Numbered from the stretch's first letter, positions 1-7,373 are shown. The stretch: 18,989 nucleotides of DNA from Spirochaetaceae bacterium UBA6089 (GCA_002435985.1 DIXD01000016.1:1-18989); one strand, 5' to 3'. Notes: generated by a model from the sequence alone, not told the origin. Program-made: numbers and translations.

Positions 1-60
1 GGCCCTCCGAAGAGTCCCCAAAGATTGTGAGGCGATAGAGGTGAGAAGTGAGCATTCCAT
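1..60 (-). CDS. Possible 5' end of a leftward gene, cut by the window edge
   Basis: An ATG at 60 on the minus strand opens a frame of 20 codons that runs off the window with no stop. Upstream on the same strand is a strong ribosome binding site (GGGAGGGG, 65-72) with the GGAGG core about 7 nt from the ATG. A perfect -35 box TTGACA lies further up (114-119), with a plausible -10 at 91-96. A second in-frame-open ATG at 55 (another frame) is also possible, with a longer 12-nt spacing. The peptide is too short to recognise. The initiation signals, not the protein, support this call. Confidence 0.4.
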   Translation of the reverse strand, partial: MECSLLTSIASQSLGTLRRA

Positions 61-90
61 ATATGCCCCTCCCAAAAACAAAGTGCCTCA

Positions 91-119
91 ATAAAAATAC
101 AAATCCTCGTTTTTGTCAA
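91..119 (-). promoter_or_regulatory. Candidate promoter of the leftward edge gene
   Basis: On the minus strand there is a perfect TTGACA at 114-119, a 17-nt spacer, and TTTTAT at 91-96 (4 of 6 to TATAAT). The start point would fall near 84-85, giving a leader of about 25 nt that contains the GGGAGGGG ribosome binding site. It overlaps the region that should also carry the hppA promoter. Confidence 0.4.
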
Positions 120-142
120 GGTTTGGAACGCATAATTATGAA
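113..142 (+). promoter_or_regulatory. Candidate promoter upstream of hppA
   Basis: TTGTCA (113-118) and TATGAA (137-142) are separated by 18 nt. Other possible -10 boxes are TATACT at 154-159 and TATATT at 183-188, neither with a good -35. I cannot choose firmly between them. The region is back to back with the predicted minus-strand promoter. Confidence 0.25.
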
Positions 143-267
143 ATCTTTTCGGATATACTCGACCAAGCATTTATTTCTTTTTTATATTGCCAGATTTTGA
201 AACCTACCCCTATAATGTGTCGTCAACGCAATACAGGCTCAAGTTCCCCCAAAATAGGAGGTCGTCG

Positions 268-2343
268 ATGCTATTGAACGGAGTGATTATTTCCGTCCTA
301 ACCGCCCTGGTAGCGCTTGTGTACTCCTTGATTACAAGCAGTGTCATCAAAAGAATACCTCTCTACAACCCCACGGTTACCCGCATTTCCGGCTATATCG
401 CCGATGGAGCTCACGCCTTCCTTACAAGAGAATATCGGGCAGTAGGCTTTATTGTCCCTGTTGTCGCTCTCCTTCTGTTCTTCTTCAACCATGGCACTCT
501 AAAACTGCAGAGCATCTCTTTTTTGCTTGGCGTAGTCCTCTCGGCATCCGCAGGATGGTTTGGCACGAGTATCGCGGTCAAGGCCAACGCTCGGACGGCC
601 GAAGCCGCCCAGCGGGGTGTACTACCGGCCCTTAGAATTGCGTTTTCGAGCGGGTCGGTGATGGGCATGACCGTCGTCGGCCTTGTGTTGCTGGGCATTG
701 GCGGCATGCTCGGGTTGCTTCTTCTTATGCCGAATGCAGAGGGGATGCTTGCGGGAACCATACTGCCGATCATATCGGGGTTTTCGCTCGGCGCTTCGAT
801 GATGGCGCTCTTTGCGCGGGTGGGCGGTGGCATCTACACAAAGGCCGCCGATGTGGGAGCCGACCTTGTGGGCAAGGTCGAAGTCGGTATACCAGAAGAC
901 GATCACCGAAACCCCGCAGTCATCGCCGACAATGTCGGCGATAATGTCGGCGATGTAGCGGGCATGGGCGCCGACCTCTTCGAGTCCTATGCAGGATCCA
1001 TCATCGGCTGCATGGTACTCGGCATCGCTGTATCCGCACCTCTGGAAATGCAGCTGCGGCTGGCCATACTGCCGCTCATTGCGGCGGGAAGTGGGGTGAT
1101 CGCCTCTCTGATCGGGACACTCTTTGTGCATCTAAGCCGAGCCAAACACCCACAGAGGGCGCTCAATGCAGGCTCAATCGGGGCGGCGGTCATTGCAATC
1201 GTTCTGTTGCTGCCGGTCATCCGCGTGACCGTAGGCGACGGCCGTTTCCTGATCGGAGTACAAGACGCCGGCTGGCTCGGCGTCTATTTTGCCTGCATCA
1301 CGGGGCTTGTCGCGGGCACCGCCATCGGTCTCATCACCGAGTATTACACAGGCTCCGATACACCGCCTGTGCGCAAAATCGCGAAGTCCTGCATAACTGG
1401 CTCAGCCACGACGATCATCTCGGGGCTGGGCGTCGGCATGAGCTCCACGGTGTTCCCGATTCTCGTCATTGGGTTTGCCATCGGGCTGGCAAACCGGCTC
1501 GCAGGGCTTTACGGCATTGGTATTGCAGGTCTCGGCATGCTGCTGACACTCGGCATTCAGCTCTCCGTCGATGCGTACGGCCCCATCGCCGACAACGCCG
1601 GAGGACTCGCCGAGATGTCCGAAATGGAGCCTGAGGTGCGGAAGGTCACTGACTCGCTCGATGCCGTAGGCAACACCACCGCAGCCATCGGCAAAGGCTT
1701 CGCCATCGGATCGGCGCTCCTGACCTCGCTCGTCCTCATCGTCGCCTTCCTCGGTGCAGCCGGGCTCTCGTTCGAGACGATGAACCTGGCAAACCCCAGC
1801 GTGCTCATAGGCCTGTTCATCGGCGCGATGATTCCATTCTTCTTCAGTTCGCTCGCCATGGACGCCATCTATAAGGCCGCCTTCACGATGATCGAAGAAG
1901 TGCGGAGACAATTTCGCACAAAGCCCGGCATCCTCGAAGGGACCGAAGAACCCGACTACCGAAGCTGTGTCGACATTTCGACGCGCACGGCCCTAAAAAG
2001 TATGATTCTCCCCGGTGTCACGGCCATCATGGCTCCTATTCTGACGGGAATCATCGGCGGCCCTGCGGTGCTCACGGGCCTGCTGGTCGGAGCCACGGTT
2101 TCCGGTGGGCTTCTCGCCATATTCATGTCGAATGCGGGCGGCGCCTGGGACAACGCAAAAAAACTCATCGAGTCGCGCAGTGTGGATGGTAAGGGTTCTA
2201 GCGCGCATCATGCCGCAGTCGTGGGCGATACCGTCGGAGACCCCTTCAAAGACACGGCGGGGCCTTCGCTCAACATCCTTATCAAACTGATGGCCGTTAT
2301 CTCACTTGTTCTTGCTCCATTTCTGCGAACGATATGGAGCTGA
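268..2343 (+). CDS. hppA: K+-dependent membrane-bound ion-pumping pyrophosphatase
   Basis: Hydrolyses pyrophosphate in the cytosol and uses the energy to pump H+ and/or Na+ across the membrane. The 691-residue protein is almost all membrane helices, as expected for a family of about 650-800 residues with some 16 helices. Family signatures are intact: DVGADLVGKVE at residues 195-205, the Asp-rich DNVGDNVGD stretch ending at about 229, DLFES with the transport Glu at 239, and C-terminal GDTVGDPFKDTAGPS. The GNTTAAIGKG motif (468-477) has Ala472 and Gly475, the combination known for K+-dependent enzymes; K+-independent ones have Lys and Thr there. Whether it pumps Na+, H+ or both cannot be read with certainty. 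The start is the ATG at 268 because AGGAGG (256-261) sits 6 nt before it. An in-frame TTG at 187 would add 27 residues but has no comparable ribosome binding site. It is probably a single-gene unit. Confidence 0.96.
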   Translation: MLLNGVIISVLTALVALVYSLITSSVIKRIPLYNPTVTRISGYIADGAHAFLTREYRAVGFIVPVVALLLFFFNHGTLKLQSISFLLGVVLSASAGWFGTSIAVKANARTAEAAQRGVLPALRIAFSSGSVMGMTVVGLVLLGIGGMLGLLLLMPNAEGMLAGTILPIISGFSLGASMMALFARVGGGIYTKAADVGADLVGKVEVGIPEDDHRNPAVIADNVGDNVGDVAGMGADLFESYAGSIIGCMVLGIAVSAPLEMQLRLAILPLIAAGSGVIASLIGTLFVHLSRAKHPQRALNAGSIGAAVIAIVLLLPVIRVTVGDGRFLIGVQDAGWLGVYFACITGLVAGTAIGLITEYYTGSDTPPVRKIAKSCITGSATTIISGLGVGMSSTVFPILVIGFAIGLANRLAGLYGIGIAGLGMLLTLGIQLSVDAYGPIADNAGGLAEMSEMEPEVRKVTDSLDAVGNTTAAIGKGFAIGSALLTSLVLIVAFLGAAGLSFETMNLANPSVLIGLFIGAMIPFFFSSLAMDAIYKAAFTMIEEVRRQFRTKPGILEGTEEPDYRSCVDISTRTALKSMILPGVTAIMAPILTGIIGGPAVLTGLLVGATVSGGLLAIFMSNAGGAWDNAKKLIESRSVDGKGSSAHHAAVVGDTVGDPFKDTAGPSLNILIKLMAVISLVLAPFLRTIWS

Positions 2344-2359
2344 GGGCATTCCCTTTTTT
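2343..2359 (+). terminator. Weak candidate terminator after hppA
   Basis: AGGG-CATT-CCCT followed by six T residues starts at the last base of the hppA stop codon. The stem is only 4-5 bp, so it is at best a weak intrinsic terminator. Confidence 0.25.
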
Positions 2360-2422
2360 CAGGCCACCACTTTTCTTTTCTCTGTTCTCGCGATATTATT
2401 ACAACATTATTGTGAATAAGTA

Positions 2423-2451
2423 TTGAAGAATTTTACTCAAGAATGTATATA
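2423..2451 (+). promoter_or_regulatory. Candidate promoter of the 2526-3314 gene
   Basis: TTGAAG (2423-2428), a 17-nt spacer and TATATA (2446-2451) make a good sigma70-type promoter. The start point would fall near 2458, giving a leader of about 68 nt. A small AT-rich dyad TTATT-GTG-AATAA lies just upstream at 2407-2419. Confidence 0.5.
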
Positions 2452-2475
2452 GGTTACAAAGAGAATAAGGCTCTT

Positions 2476-2503
2476 CCGAACATGCTCGCAGCTTAGCATT
2501 CGG
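2476..2503 (+). promoter_or_regulatory. Leader hairpin before the 2526-3314 gene
   Basis: CCGAA (2476-2480) pairs with TTCGG (2499-2503) and TGCT (2483-2486) with AGCA (2495-2498). This gives 9 bp with a 2-nt bulge and an 8-nt loop. It ends 7 nt before the AAGGAGG ribosome binding site at 2511-2517, so it could affect translation or mRNA stability. No known riboswitch class is recognised. Confidence 0.4.
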
Positions 2504-2525
2504 GGGCTTTAAGGAGGTTTGCTCC

Positions 2526-3314
2526 ATGGCGAACGAAAAACACCTTTATATGATCGTTCATCCGAATCATTCCCTCATCGCATCTCAGCTCGAGCCCGAG
2601 CATTTCATAAAGCACTATGTCCAGGGTTCCACCCGATATTTTGAGGGTAGGCTGATCTTCGTCGAAATCGACCCCGAATTCAGACATCCCTATTTCGACA
2701 TCGACACTGCGTATTCCGAACTCAAGCCGCACGAGGATGGCAGGCCCAAGGCAACCAAGTTCATTAAGAGCTACCGTGTATTGGAGCACATCGACTACAG
2801 TGCATTCGGCAAACTCTATATCAGCAATTCTCTCGGCGATTATGTCGAACTCGAGGCCAAACCCTACGAACCCTCTATCGACGCCGACGAGTTCCGAATA
2901 ATGCTCGAGGTGAATCCCATACGTTTTATCGTGCTCACCAAGCTCAACTGCCACGATTTCGGCCAATTCATCACCGATTCGCGCAATTCCAAGGGCGCTC
3001 CTAAAGTGGCCTTTACGCTTCTCGAGTTCGATGCACAGGAATTTCTGAAAGAGTACGAAGAAAATCCTCTCATTCGCTGCTATGTTCCTGGCATCCACCC
3101 CGCAAGGCTGGTCTCGGCCATCCAAGAGGTGCGCAATACGCCTGGGAAAGTGGTAAAAGGTATCTCGCTCGACTGCCCCATCGACCACATCTCGTATAAA
3201 TATCTCAAGGAGGGCTTCGCGTTTGCCGAGCATGGGAAGCCATGCAAATTCTATCCCTACATCGATCTCGACACAGTGGAGCGCAAATTCTACAAGTTCT
3301 GGAAGAGCATGTAG
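2526..3314 (+). CDS. Protein of unknown function, 262 residues
   Basis: I do not recognise this protein. It is soluble-looking, with no signal peptide and no membrane segment. It is rich in aromatic and charged residues and alternates beta-like stretches (LYMIVHPNHS at 6-15, GRLIFVEIDPEF at about 41-52, IRFIVLTKLNCHDF at about 151-164) with helical ones. The composition and even domain-like pattern suggest a real globular protein. The start is secure: AAGGAGG at 2511-2517 lies 8 nt before the ATG, and a promoter and leader hairpin precede it. The gene is probably monocistronic, since the next gene is convergent and ends only 7 bp away. A long reading frame on the opposite strand is a shadow of this one. 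Confidence 0.85.
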   Translation: MANEKHLYMIVHPNHSLIASQLEPEHFIKHYVQGSTRYFEGRLIFVEIDPEFRHPYFDIDTAYSELKPHEDGRPKATKFIKSYRVLEHIDYSAFGKLYISNSLGDYVELEAKPYEPSIDADEFRIMLEVNPIRFIVLTKLNCHDFGQFITDSRNSKGAPKVAFTLLEFDAQEFLKEYEENPLIRCYVPGIHPARLVSAIQEVRNTPGKVVKGISLDCPIDHISYKYLKEGFAFAEHGKPCKFYPYIDLDTVERKFYKFWKSM

Positions 3315-3321
3315 GCGCAGG

Positions 3322-3726
3322 CTATTTCTGCGCGGCGGCCTGTTTCTTCTTTTCGATCCGCTCAGCGAACTTCGCCATGCTGATGATCGCGCGCACATGC
3401 TCAGCGTCGCCGACTTTTTCGACCTCGTCCCAGGCCTCGACTTTAAAGGTGAGTATTCGGCCATCGATCTTTACGAGCTCTGCGCGCAAGTGCACCTTCA
3501 TGCCCTTCGGCGTCGGTGCCAGATGCCTCACCGTCATCGAGGCTCCGACCGTTGCGCCGTCCGAGCCCAACAGATGGTCCACTGCCTGACGGGAAGTCTC
3601 CTCCATGTGCAGTACCATCATCGGCGTCGCGTAGACGGGCACTCCTCCCGACCCTAAATGCGAAGCCACATGTTTTTCTTCAACGACAATTTCTTTTTCC
3701 GCCACAAGCCCGACATTGAGTTCCAT
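3322..3726 (-). CDS. FlK-like hot-dog acyl-CoA thioesterase
   Basis: A small cytosolic thioesterase of 134 residues that should hydrolyse a short acyl-CoA. The sequence follows the pattern of the fluoroacetyl-CoA thioesterase (FlK) family: HLGSGGVPVYATP near residues 23-35, then MEE, then the VRHLAPTP motif, then GRILTFKVEAWDE. The FlK catalytic triad (Thr42, Glu50, His76) is matched in both identity and spacing by Thr34, Glu42 and His68. Most members of this family are housekeeping thioesterases of unknown substrate, so fluoroacetate is not implied. The start lies 2 nt after the stop of the upstream hydrolase gene, with GGAG inside that gene's end about 8 nt before the ATG, so the two are surely cotranscribed. 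Four lysines or glutamines and an Ala run make the C-terminal tail. Confidence 0.88.
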   Translation of the reverse strand: MELNVGLVAEKEIVVEEKHVASHLGSGGVPVYATPMMVLHMEETSRQAVDHLLGSDGATVGASMTVRHLAPTPKGMKVHLRAELVKIDGRILTFKVEAWDEVEKVGDAEHVRAIISMAKFAERIEKKKQAAAQK

Positions 3727-3728
3727 GA

Positions 3729-4700
3729 TTAGACTCCTCTCTGCCCACTCATATGGGCACTATTCTTTTCGCTACAGACGCGGTCGATGAACGCCGTCAC
3801 ACCGGCGAGCCAGCGCGCCTTATCCGTCATAATGCCATCCGCATGCTTAGCGCCAGGAATAAGCACAAGCTCGGTCACACCCACATTGTTCGCCATCCGC
3901 GCGCTGGCCATGCGCACACTCATCATTGTCGGCACATAGCTATCGTCCATGCCGTGCGCAAACAGTATCGGCATGTCGGTCTGCATGACAGACTTTATCG
4001 GTGCAGCCTCCTTGATGTCGAATCCGCGCAGAAGACGGGCAAGCCCGCGCAGCAGCTGACCGGCCGGCCAGGCAAAAAAGTTGGGTACATGAATACTTCT
4101 ATACTGTTCCATAAGTTCATCCCATATGGAGGAAAATGGACAATCGGCCACGATAAAATCGACCGCCCTCGAGGCGCCCTTACCTGCAAGGGAAGCATAC
4201 TCCAGCGCCGAAGCCGCTCCCAAAGACTCCCCGAAGAGCCCATAGCACGCAGCATGAGGAAAGAGCAGGCGGAGCGCCTTCACGCCCTCTTCGACATCGA
4301 ATTTCTCATAAAAGCCAAACGAAGGGTAAAAACGTCTCGGCGCCGAACTTTCGCCGTGGCCAGCCAGATCGAAGGCAGCCACGTTCCACCCCAGCTCGAT
4401 GAAAGGCCTCATGTATTTGCCCATACCATAGCGCGTCCACGTGATGCCGTGCACGAAGAGCGCGGCCGGGGCACCCTCTTTGCCGCACAGATACTGGCCT
4501 TTTAACGCGTACCCGTGAGGCGAGCTGAAGGTCCACTGCTTCCAGTCGAGCTCCAGAAAAGCGTTGTCGATCTCTCCGTGCTCCAGCGAGCATTGTTTGG
4601 TAAATTCAAGGCTTCTGAATCTCGGTCGAAACATGAGGATATAACTGACACAACCCAGCACGATGACGAAAGCGACGTAGAGAGTGATAATCTGCCACAT
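3729..4700 (-). CDS. Membrane-anchored alpha/beta hydrolase
   Basis: A serine hydrolase of the alpha/beta fold, 323 residues, with one N-terminal membrane helix (about residues 4-24) that should anchor it. Residues 84-85 (HG) are the oxyanion-hole region, GESLG (157-161) is the nucleophile elbow with Ser159, Asp252 or Asp253 in HGMDDSYVP is the likely acid, and His286 in GAKHADG is the catalytic base. The order and spacing fit esterases/lipases of the BAAT/YqkD-like type; the substrate is unknown. It is the first gene of a two-gene unit with the FlK-like thioesterase, which starts 2 nt after this stop, so the pair may handle related acyl esters (inference). No Shine-Dalgarno precedes the ATG. 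Instead a -10-like TAGAAT ends 6 nt before it, which predicts a leaderless mRNA. Confidence 0.88.
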   Translation of the reverse strand: MWQIITLYVAFVIVLGCVSYILMFRPRFRSLEFTKQCSLEHGEIDNAFLELDWKQWTFSSPHGYALKGQYLCGKEGAPAALFVHGITWTRYGMGKYMRPFIELGWNVAAFDLAGHGESSAPRRFYPSFGFYEKFDVEEGVKALRLLFPHAACYGLFGESLGAASALEYASLAGKGASRAVDFIVADCPFSSIWDELMEQYRSIHVPNFFAWPAGQLLRGLARLLRGFDIKEAAPIKSVMQTDMPILFAHGMDDSYVPTMMSVRMASARMANNVGVTELVLIPGAKHADGIMTDKARWLAGVTAFIDRVCSEKNSAHMSGQRGV

Positions 4701-4706
4701 ATGATT

Positions 4707-4736
4707 ATTCTAGCGCATTTGACGGCCCCTTTGGAA
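4707..4736 (-). promoter_or_regulatory. Candidate leaderless promoter of the hydrolase-thioesterase unit
   Basis: On the minus strand TAGAAT (4707-4712) lies exactly 6 nt before the ATG at 4700, so transcription would start at the A of the start codon. The -35 region is weak (TTCCAA at 18 nt). There is no ribosome binding site between the -10 box and the ATG. Confidence 0.35.
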
Positions 4737-4773
4737 TATTGCCGCCGCAGTGCGCCGCGGCTCGCCTCGCTCA

Positions 4774-4802
4774 TTGCCCTTTTTTTCGTGATTCGCTACA
4801 CT
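4774..4802 (+). promoter_or_regulatory. Candidate trpS promoter
   Basis: TTGCCC (4774-4779), a 17-nt spacer containing a T tract, and TACACT (4797-4802). The start point would be near 4809, leaving a leader of about 25 nt that carries the GGAG ribosome binding site. Confidence 0.5.
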
Positions 4803-4833
4803 AGCTCCACATTTCATTTCCTGGAGCATCATC

Positions 4834-5883
4834 ATGGAGAAAAAGCGCATTCTTACCGGAGATAGGCCCACCGGCAAATTACATCTCGGCCACTATGTCG
4901 GCTCGCTTGCAAATCGCGTGCGACTTCAGGATGAATATGAGTGCTTCTTTATCATCGCCGATCTTCACACGCTCACCACAAAACCGGAAAAGGAAAACAT
5001 CGAGCATCTCTCCGAGAATGTCCGCTCCGCGGTGCTCGACTATCTGGCGGTGGGAATCGATCCTGCAAAATCGGTAATATACCTGCAGTCCGCCGTGCCC
5101 GAGGTGACCGAGCTCTCGCTTTTCTTTGAAAACCTCATCACCGTGCCGAGGCTTTCCCGCGTGCCGAGTCTCAAGGAGATGGCCCAGAACGCGCACATCG
5201 AGGAGATGCCTTTCGGGCTTTTGGGATACCCGGTGCTTCAGGCGGCCGACATTCTTCTGCCGCGCGCCCACCTTGTGCCAGTCGGCAAGGACAACGAGGC
5301 CCACGTCGAAGTGACACGGGAAATCGCGCGCCGCTTCAATTTTCTCTACGGCGAGACCTTCCCGGTTCCGGAGGTGATGGTGTCGGAATATGGTTCGCTC
5401 GTGGGGACAGACGGCAACGCCAAGATGTCGAAGAGCCTGGGCAACGCGATCTTCCTCTCCGACGATGAAAAAAGCGTACGAAAACGTGTCATGTCCATGT
5501 ACACCGACCCCAAGCGCGTGCGTGCCGATATTCCCGGCACCGTCGAAGGCAATCCCGTCTTCATCTACCACGACGCCTTCAATCCGAACAAAGCCGAAGT
5601 CGAGGACCTCAAGGCGCGCTACAGGGCAGGGACCGTAGGCGATGTCGAGGTAAAGGAAAAACTTGTCAACGCGATAAACACCTTCCTCGATCCGATCCGC
5701 ACGCGCCGTTCATACTATGAGTCGCAGAAGGGCCTCGTCGAGGAAATCATCTACGAGGGCACCATGCGCATGCGCGAAGAGGCGCGCCTCACCCTCTCTC
5801 TAGCCAAAAAGGCGATGGGTCTGGGCGCGGTGTGGAATCGCATTTCACGCAAAGCCGAAGAGAGGCGCAAGAGAACCGTGTGA
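4834..5883 (+). CDS. trpS: Tryptophanyl-tRNA synthetase
   Basis: Cytosolic class I aminoacyl-tRNA synthetase that activates tryptophan with ATP, releasing PPi, and loads it on tRNA-Trp. The 349-residue length fits the bacterial family (about 330-350). The N-terminal GDRPTGKLHLGHY holds the HIGH-type motif as HLGH at residues 17-20, and AKMSKSLGN holds the KMSKS loop at 197-201. The GYPVLQAADIL stretch at about 131-141 and the GKDNEAHVE stretch at about 151-159 are also typical (the family usually has GxDQ). The ATG at 4834 is preceded by GGAG (4823-4826) at 7 nt spacing and by its own promoter. There is no sign of a T-box leader or attenuator in the short 5' region. The next gene is convergent and ends 12 bp away. 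Confidence 0.96.
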   Translation: MEKKRILTGDRPTGKLHLGHYVGSLANRVRLQDEYECFFIIADLHTLTTKPEKENIEHLSENVRSAVLDYLAVGIDPAKSVIYLQSAVPEVTELSLFFENLITVPRLSRVPSLKEMAQNAHIEEMPFGLLGYPVLQAADILLPRAHLVPVGKDNEAHVEVTREIARRFNFLYGETFPVPEVMVSEYGSLVGTDGNAKMSKSLGNAIFLSDDEKSVRKRVMSMYTDPKRVRADIPGTVEGNPVFIYHDAFNPNKAEVEDLKARYRAGTVGDVEVKEKLVNAINTFLDPIRTRRSYYESQKGLVEEIIYEGTMRMREEARLTLSLAKKAMGLGAVWNRISRKAEERRKRTV

Positions 5884-5895
5884 GCGGGCCAGCTC

Positions 5896-7332
5896 TCATC
5901 CGTTTACATAGAATTCAGGGTTTGTCGACCACACGCGCGAACGGTTTCTCCCTGCCTCTTTGGCGGCGTAGAGCGCCAAATCGGCCCTGTGAATGAATTC
6001 GTGCAGGATATCGAGGGTCCCTGGTATGGCGGCGTAGATACCGACGCTCACTGTCGGGAACTTTCGATCTTTTTCGATCGTCATCTGCGCAATCTTGATA
6101 CGCAACCGCTCCGCGACGATGAGAGCTTCGCGGGTCCCTAATCCAGGCAGGATCACCACAAACTCCTCCCCACCATAGCGGACCGCATAATCCTTATTTC
6201 GTATCTGTGCACGGATGGCCTGCGCAATCGACTTGAGCACGGTGTCGCCATAGGCGTGCCCGTAGGCATCATTGATCTGTTTGAAATGGTCGATATCGAT
6301 CATCAGCACGCCGATCGACTGGTCCTGATCGGTCGCCATCTGGAAAATCTCCATGCCGTGCGTTTCGAGACCATAGCGGTTGGCGAGGCCGGTGAGTTGG
6401 TCGGTCATGGCCTGACGGGTCACAAACCGATGTTTTTGTGCATGCTCCAGTGCGACCGCAATATAGTCGGATAGTGCACTGACTACCCGCACGTGTTGGT
6501 CGTTGTATGCATTCGGATCCTTGTCGTCCAGCGCCAGAAGCCCAATGACCTTGTCCTCGTACACAAGGGGGATGCCGAGCCACGAAAGTGGGGTAAAGTC
6601 CTTGGAAGCACTGATGAATCCGGGGAATTCTGCGGGGACATTGTTACAGATGGCGATTTTGCGCTCGCGAATCGCCCGGACGGCTGGATTATCGATGCCT
6701 TGAGCAGGGAAGCTGAGCCCCTCCAACTCTTTCTCGGCATAGCCGAATCCTGCGATAACGACGAGCCTGTCGTTCACGAGAGACTGCGTGGTGGCTCTTT
6801 CGAAAGGAATGATGCGGTGCAGCTGCTCGATGACACGCGTAAATGTCTCCTCGAAATCGAGACTCTTGTTGATCGAGATGAAAAGCTCCCGTATGGTATC
6901 GATCTCGACGAGGCGGTTGCGGATCTCTTCCTGGGAGTTGATCAGATCGTCCACGTCGAGCACATGGCCGATGACGGCCTCCGGCTTGCCTTCTTCATTG
7001 CGAGTGACGACTTTAGCCGAAAAGCGGACCCAGCGATAGCTCGAACCGTCTTTCGAAGCGAGCCTAAATGTGTCGATGGCGCTGTCCGCCTCGTTTGCCA
7101 TAAGGCGGCGGATAAACATGTCCGCCCTTTCTTTATCCGCAAAGTGGACGGGCAAAGCGCCGGATGCCATATTCAACAGATCATCATCGTCATAACCGAA
7201 GTAACGGAGCGTATAACACGAACAGGCAGTCTTCGACGGAAAATCGATATAAAAAAGATCGGTCTCCGAAAAGAACTTCGAAAGAGAAGAGTCGACAAAG
7301 AGCGCCCTTATGGTCGAAGCATCGATTTTCAT
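5896..7332 (-). CDS. PAS-GAF-GGDEF diguanylate cyclase
   Basis: Makes the second messenger cyclic di-GMP from two GTP. The 478-residue protein has no membrane segment, so it should be cytosolic. An N-terminal PAS domain (about 20-130) is followed by a GAF domain (about 145-297) and a C-terminal GGDEF domain (about 305-470). The active-site loop is GGEEF (387-391). The inhibitory I-site RxxD is present as RNKD (378-381), exactly five residues before the active site, so product feedback inhibition is predicted. DxLTGLxNR appears as DQLTGLANR (311-319). No EAL domain is attached. The signal sensed by PAS/GAF cannot be told. A strong promoter (TTCACA-18-TATAAT) sits just upstream and the leader would be only about 5 nt with no ribosome binding site, so translation is nearly leaderless if the ATG at 7332 is right. 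A long opposite-strand frame here is a shadow. Confidence 0.95.
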   Translation of the reverse strand: MKIDASTIRALFVDSSLSKFFSETDLFYIDFPSKTACSCYTLRYFGYDDDDLLNMASGALPVHFADKERADMFIRRLMANEADSAIDTFRLASKDGSSYRWVRFSAKVVTRNEEGKPEAVIGHVLDVDDLINSQEEIRNRLVEIDTIRELFISINKSLDFEETFTRVIEQLHRIIPFERATTQSLVNDRLVVIAGFGYAEKELEGLSFPAQGIDNPAVRAIRERKIAICNNVPAEFPGFISASKDFTPLSWLGIPLVYEDKVIGLLALDDKDPNAYNDQHVRVVSALSDYIAVALEHAQKHRFVTRQAMTDQLTGLANRYGLETHGMEIFQMATDQDQSIGVLMIDIDHFKQINDAYGHAYGDTVLKSIAQAIRAQIRNKDYAVRYGGEEFVVILPGLGTREALIVAERLRIKIAQMTIEKDRKFPTVSVGIYAAIPGTLDILHEFIHRADLALYAAKEAGRNRSRVWSTNPEFYVNG

Positions 7333-7343
7333 TTTGTGGTTTT

Positions 7344-7373
7344 ATTATACCATCAAAAAAAGGAATTTGTGAA
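7344..7373 (-). promoter_or_regulatory. Promoter of the diguanylate cyclase gene
   Basis: On the minus strand TTCACA (7368-7373, 5 of 6 to consensus), an 18-nt spacer and a perfect TATAAT (7344-7349). The -10 ends 11 nt before the ATG at 7332, so the leader would be about 5 nt. The -35 box overlaps the alternative GTG start (7369) of the divergent Rsm22-family gene. Confidence 0.6.

Noticed and set aside
2410..2416. TTGTGAA, a perfect Rex half-site upstream of the unknown gene
   Set aside because: The other half (expected TTCACAA after 4 nt) is not there.
2493..3464. 323-codon minus-strand frame over the unknown gene
   Set aside because: The plus-strand gene has a promoter and an optimal ribosome binding site; the minus frame has neither and overlaps the thioesterase gene.
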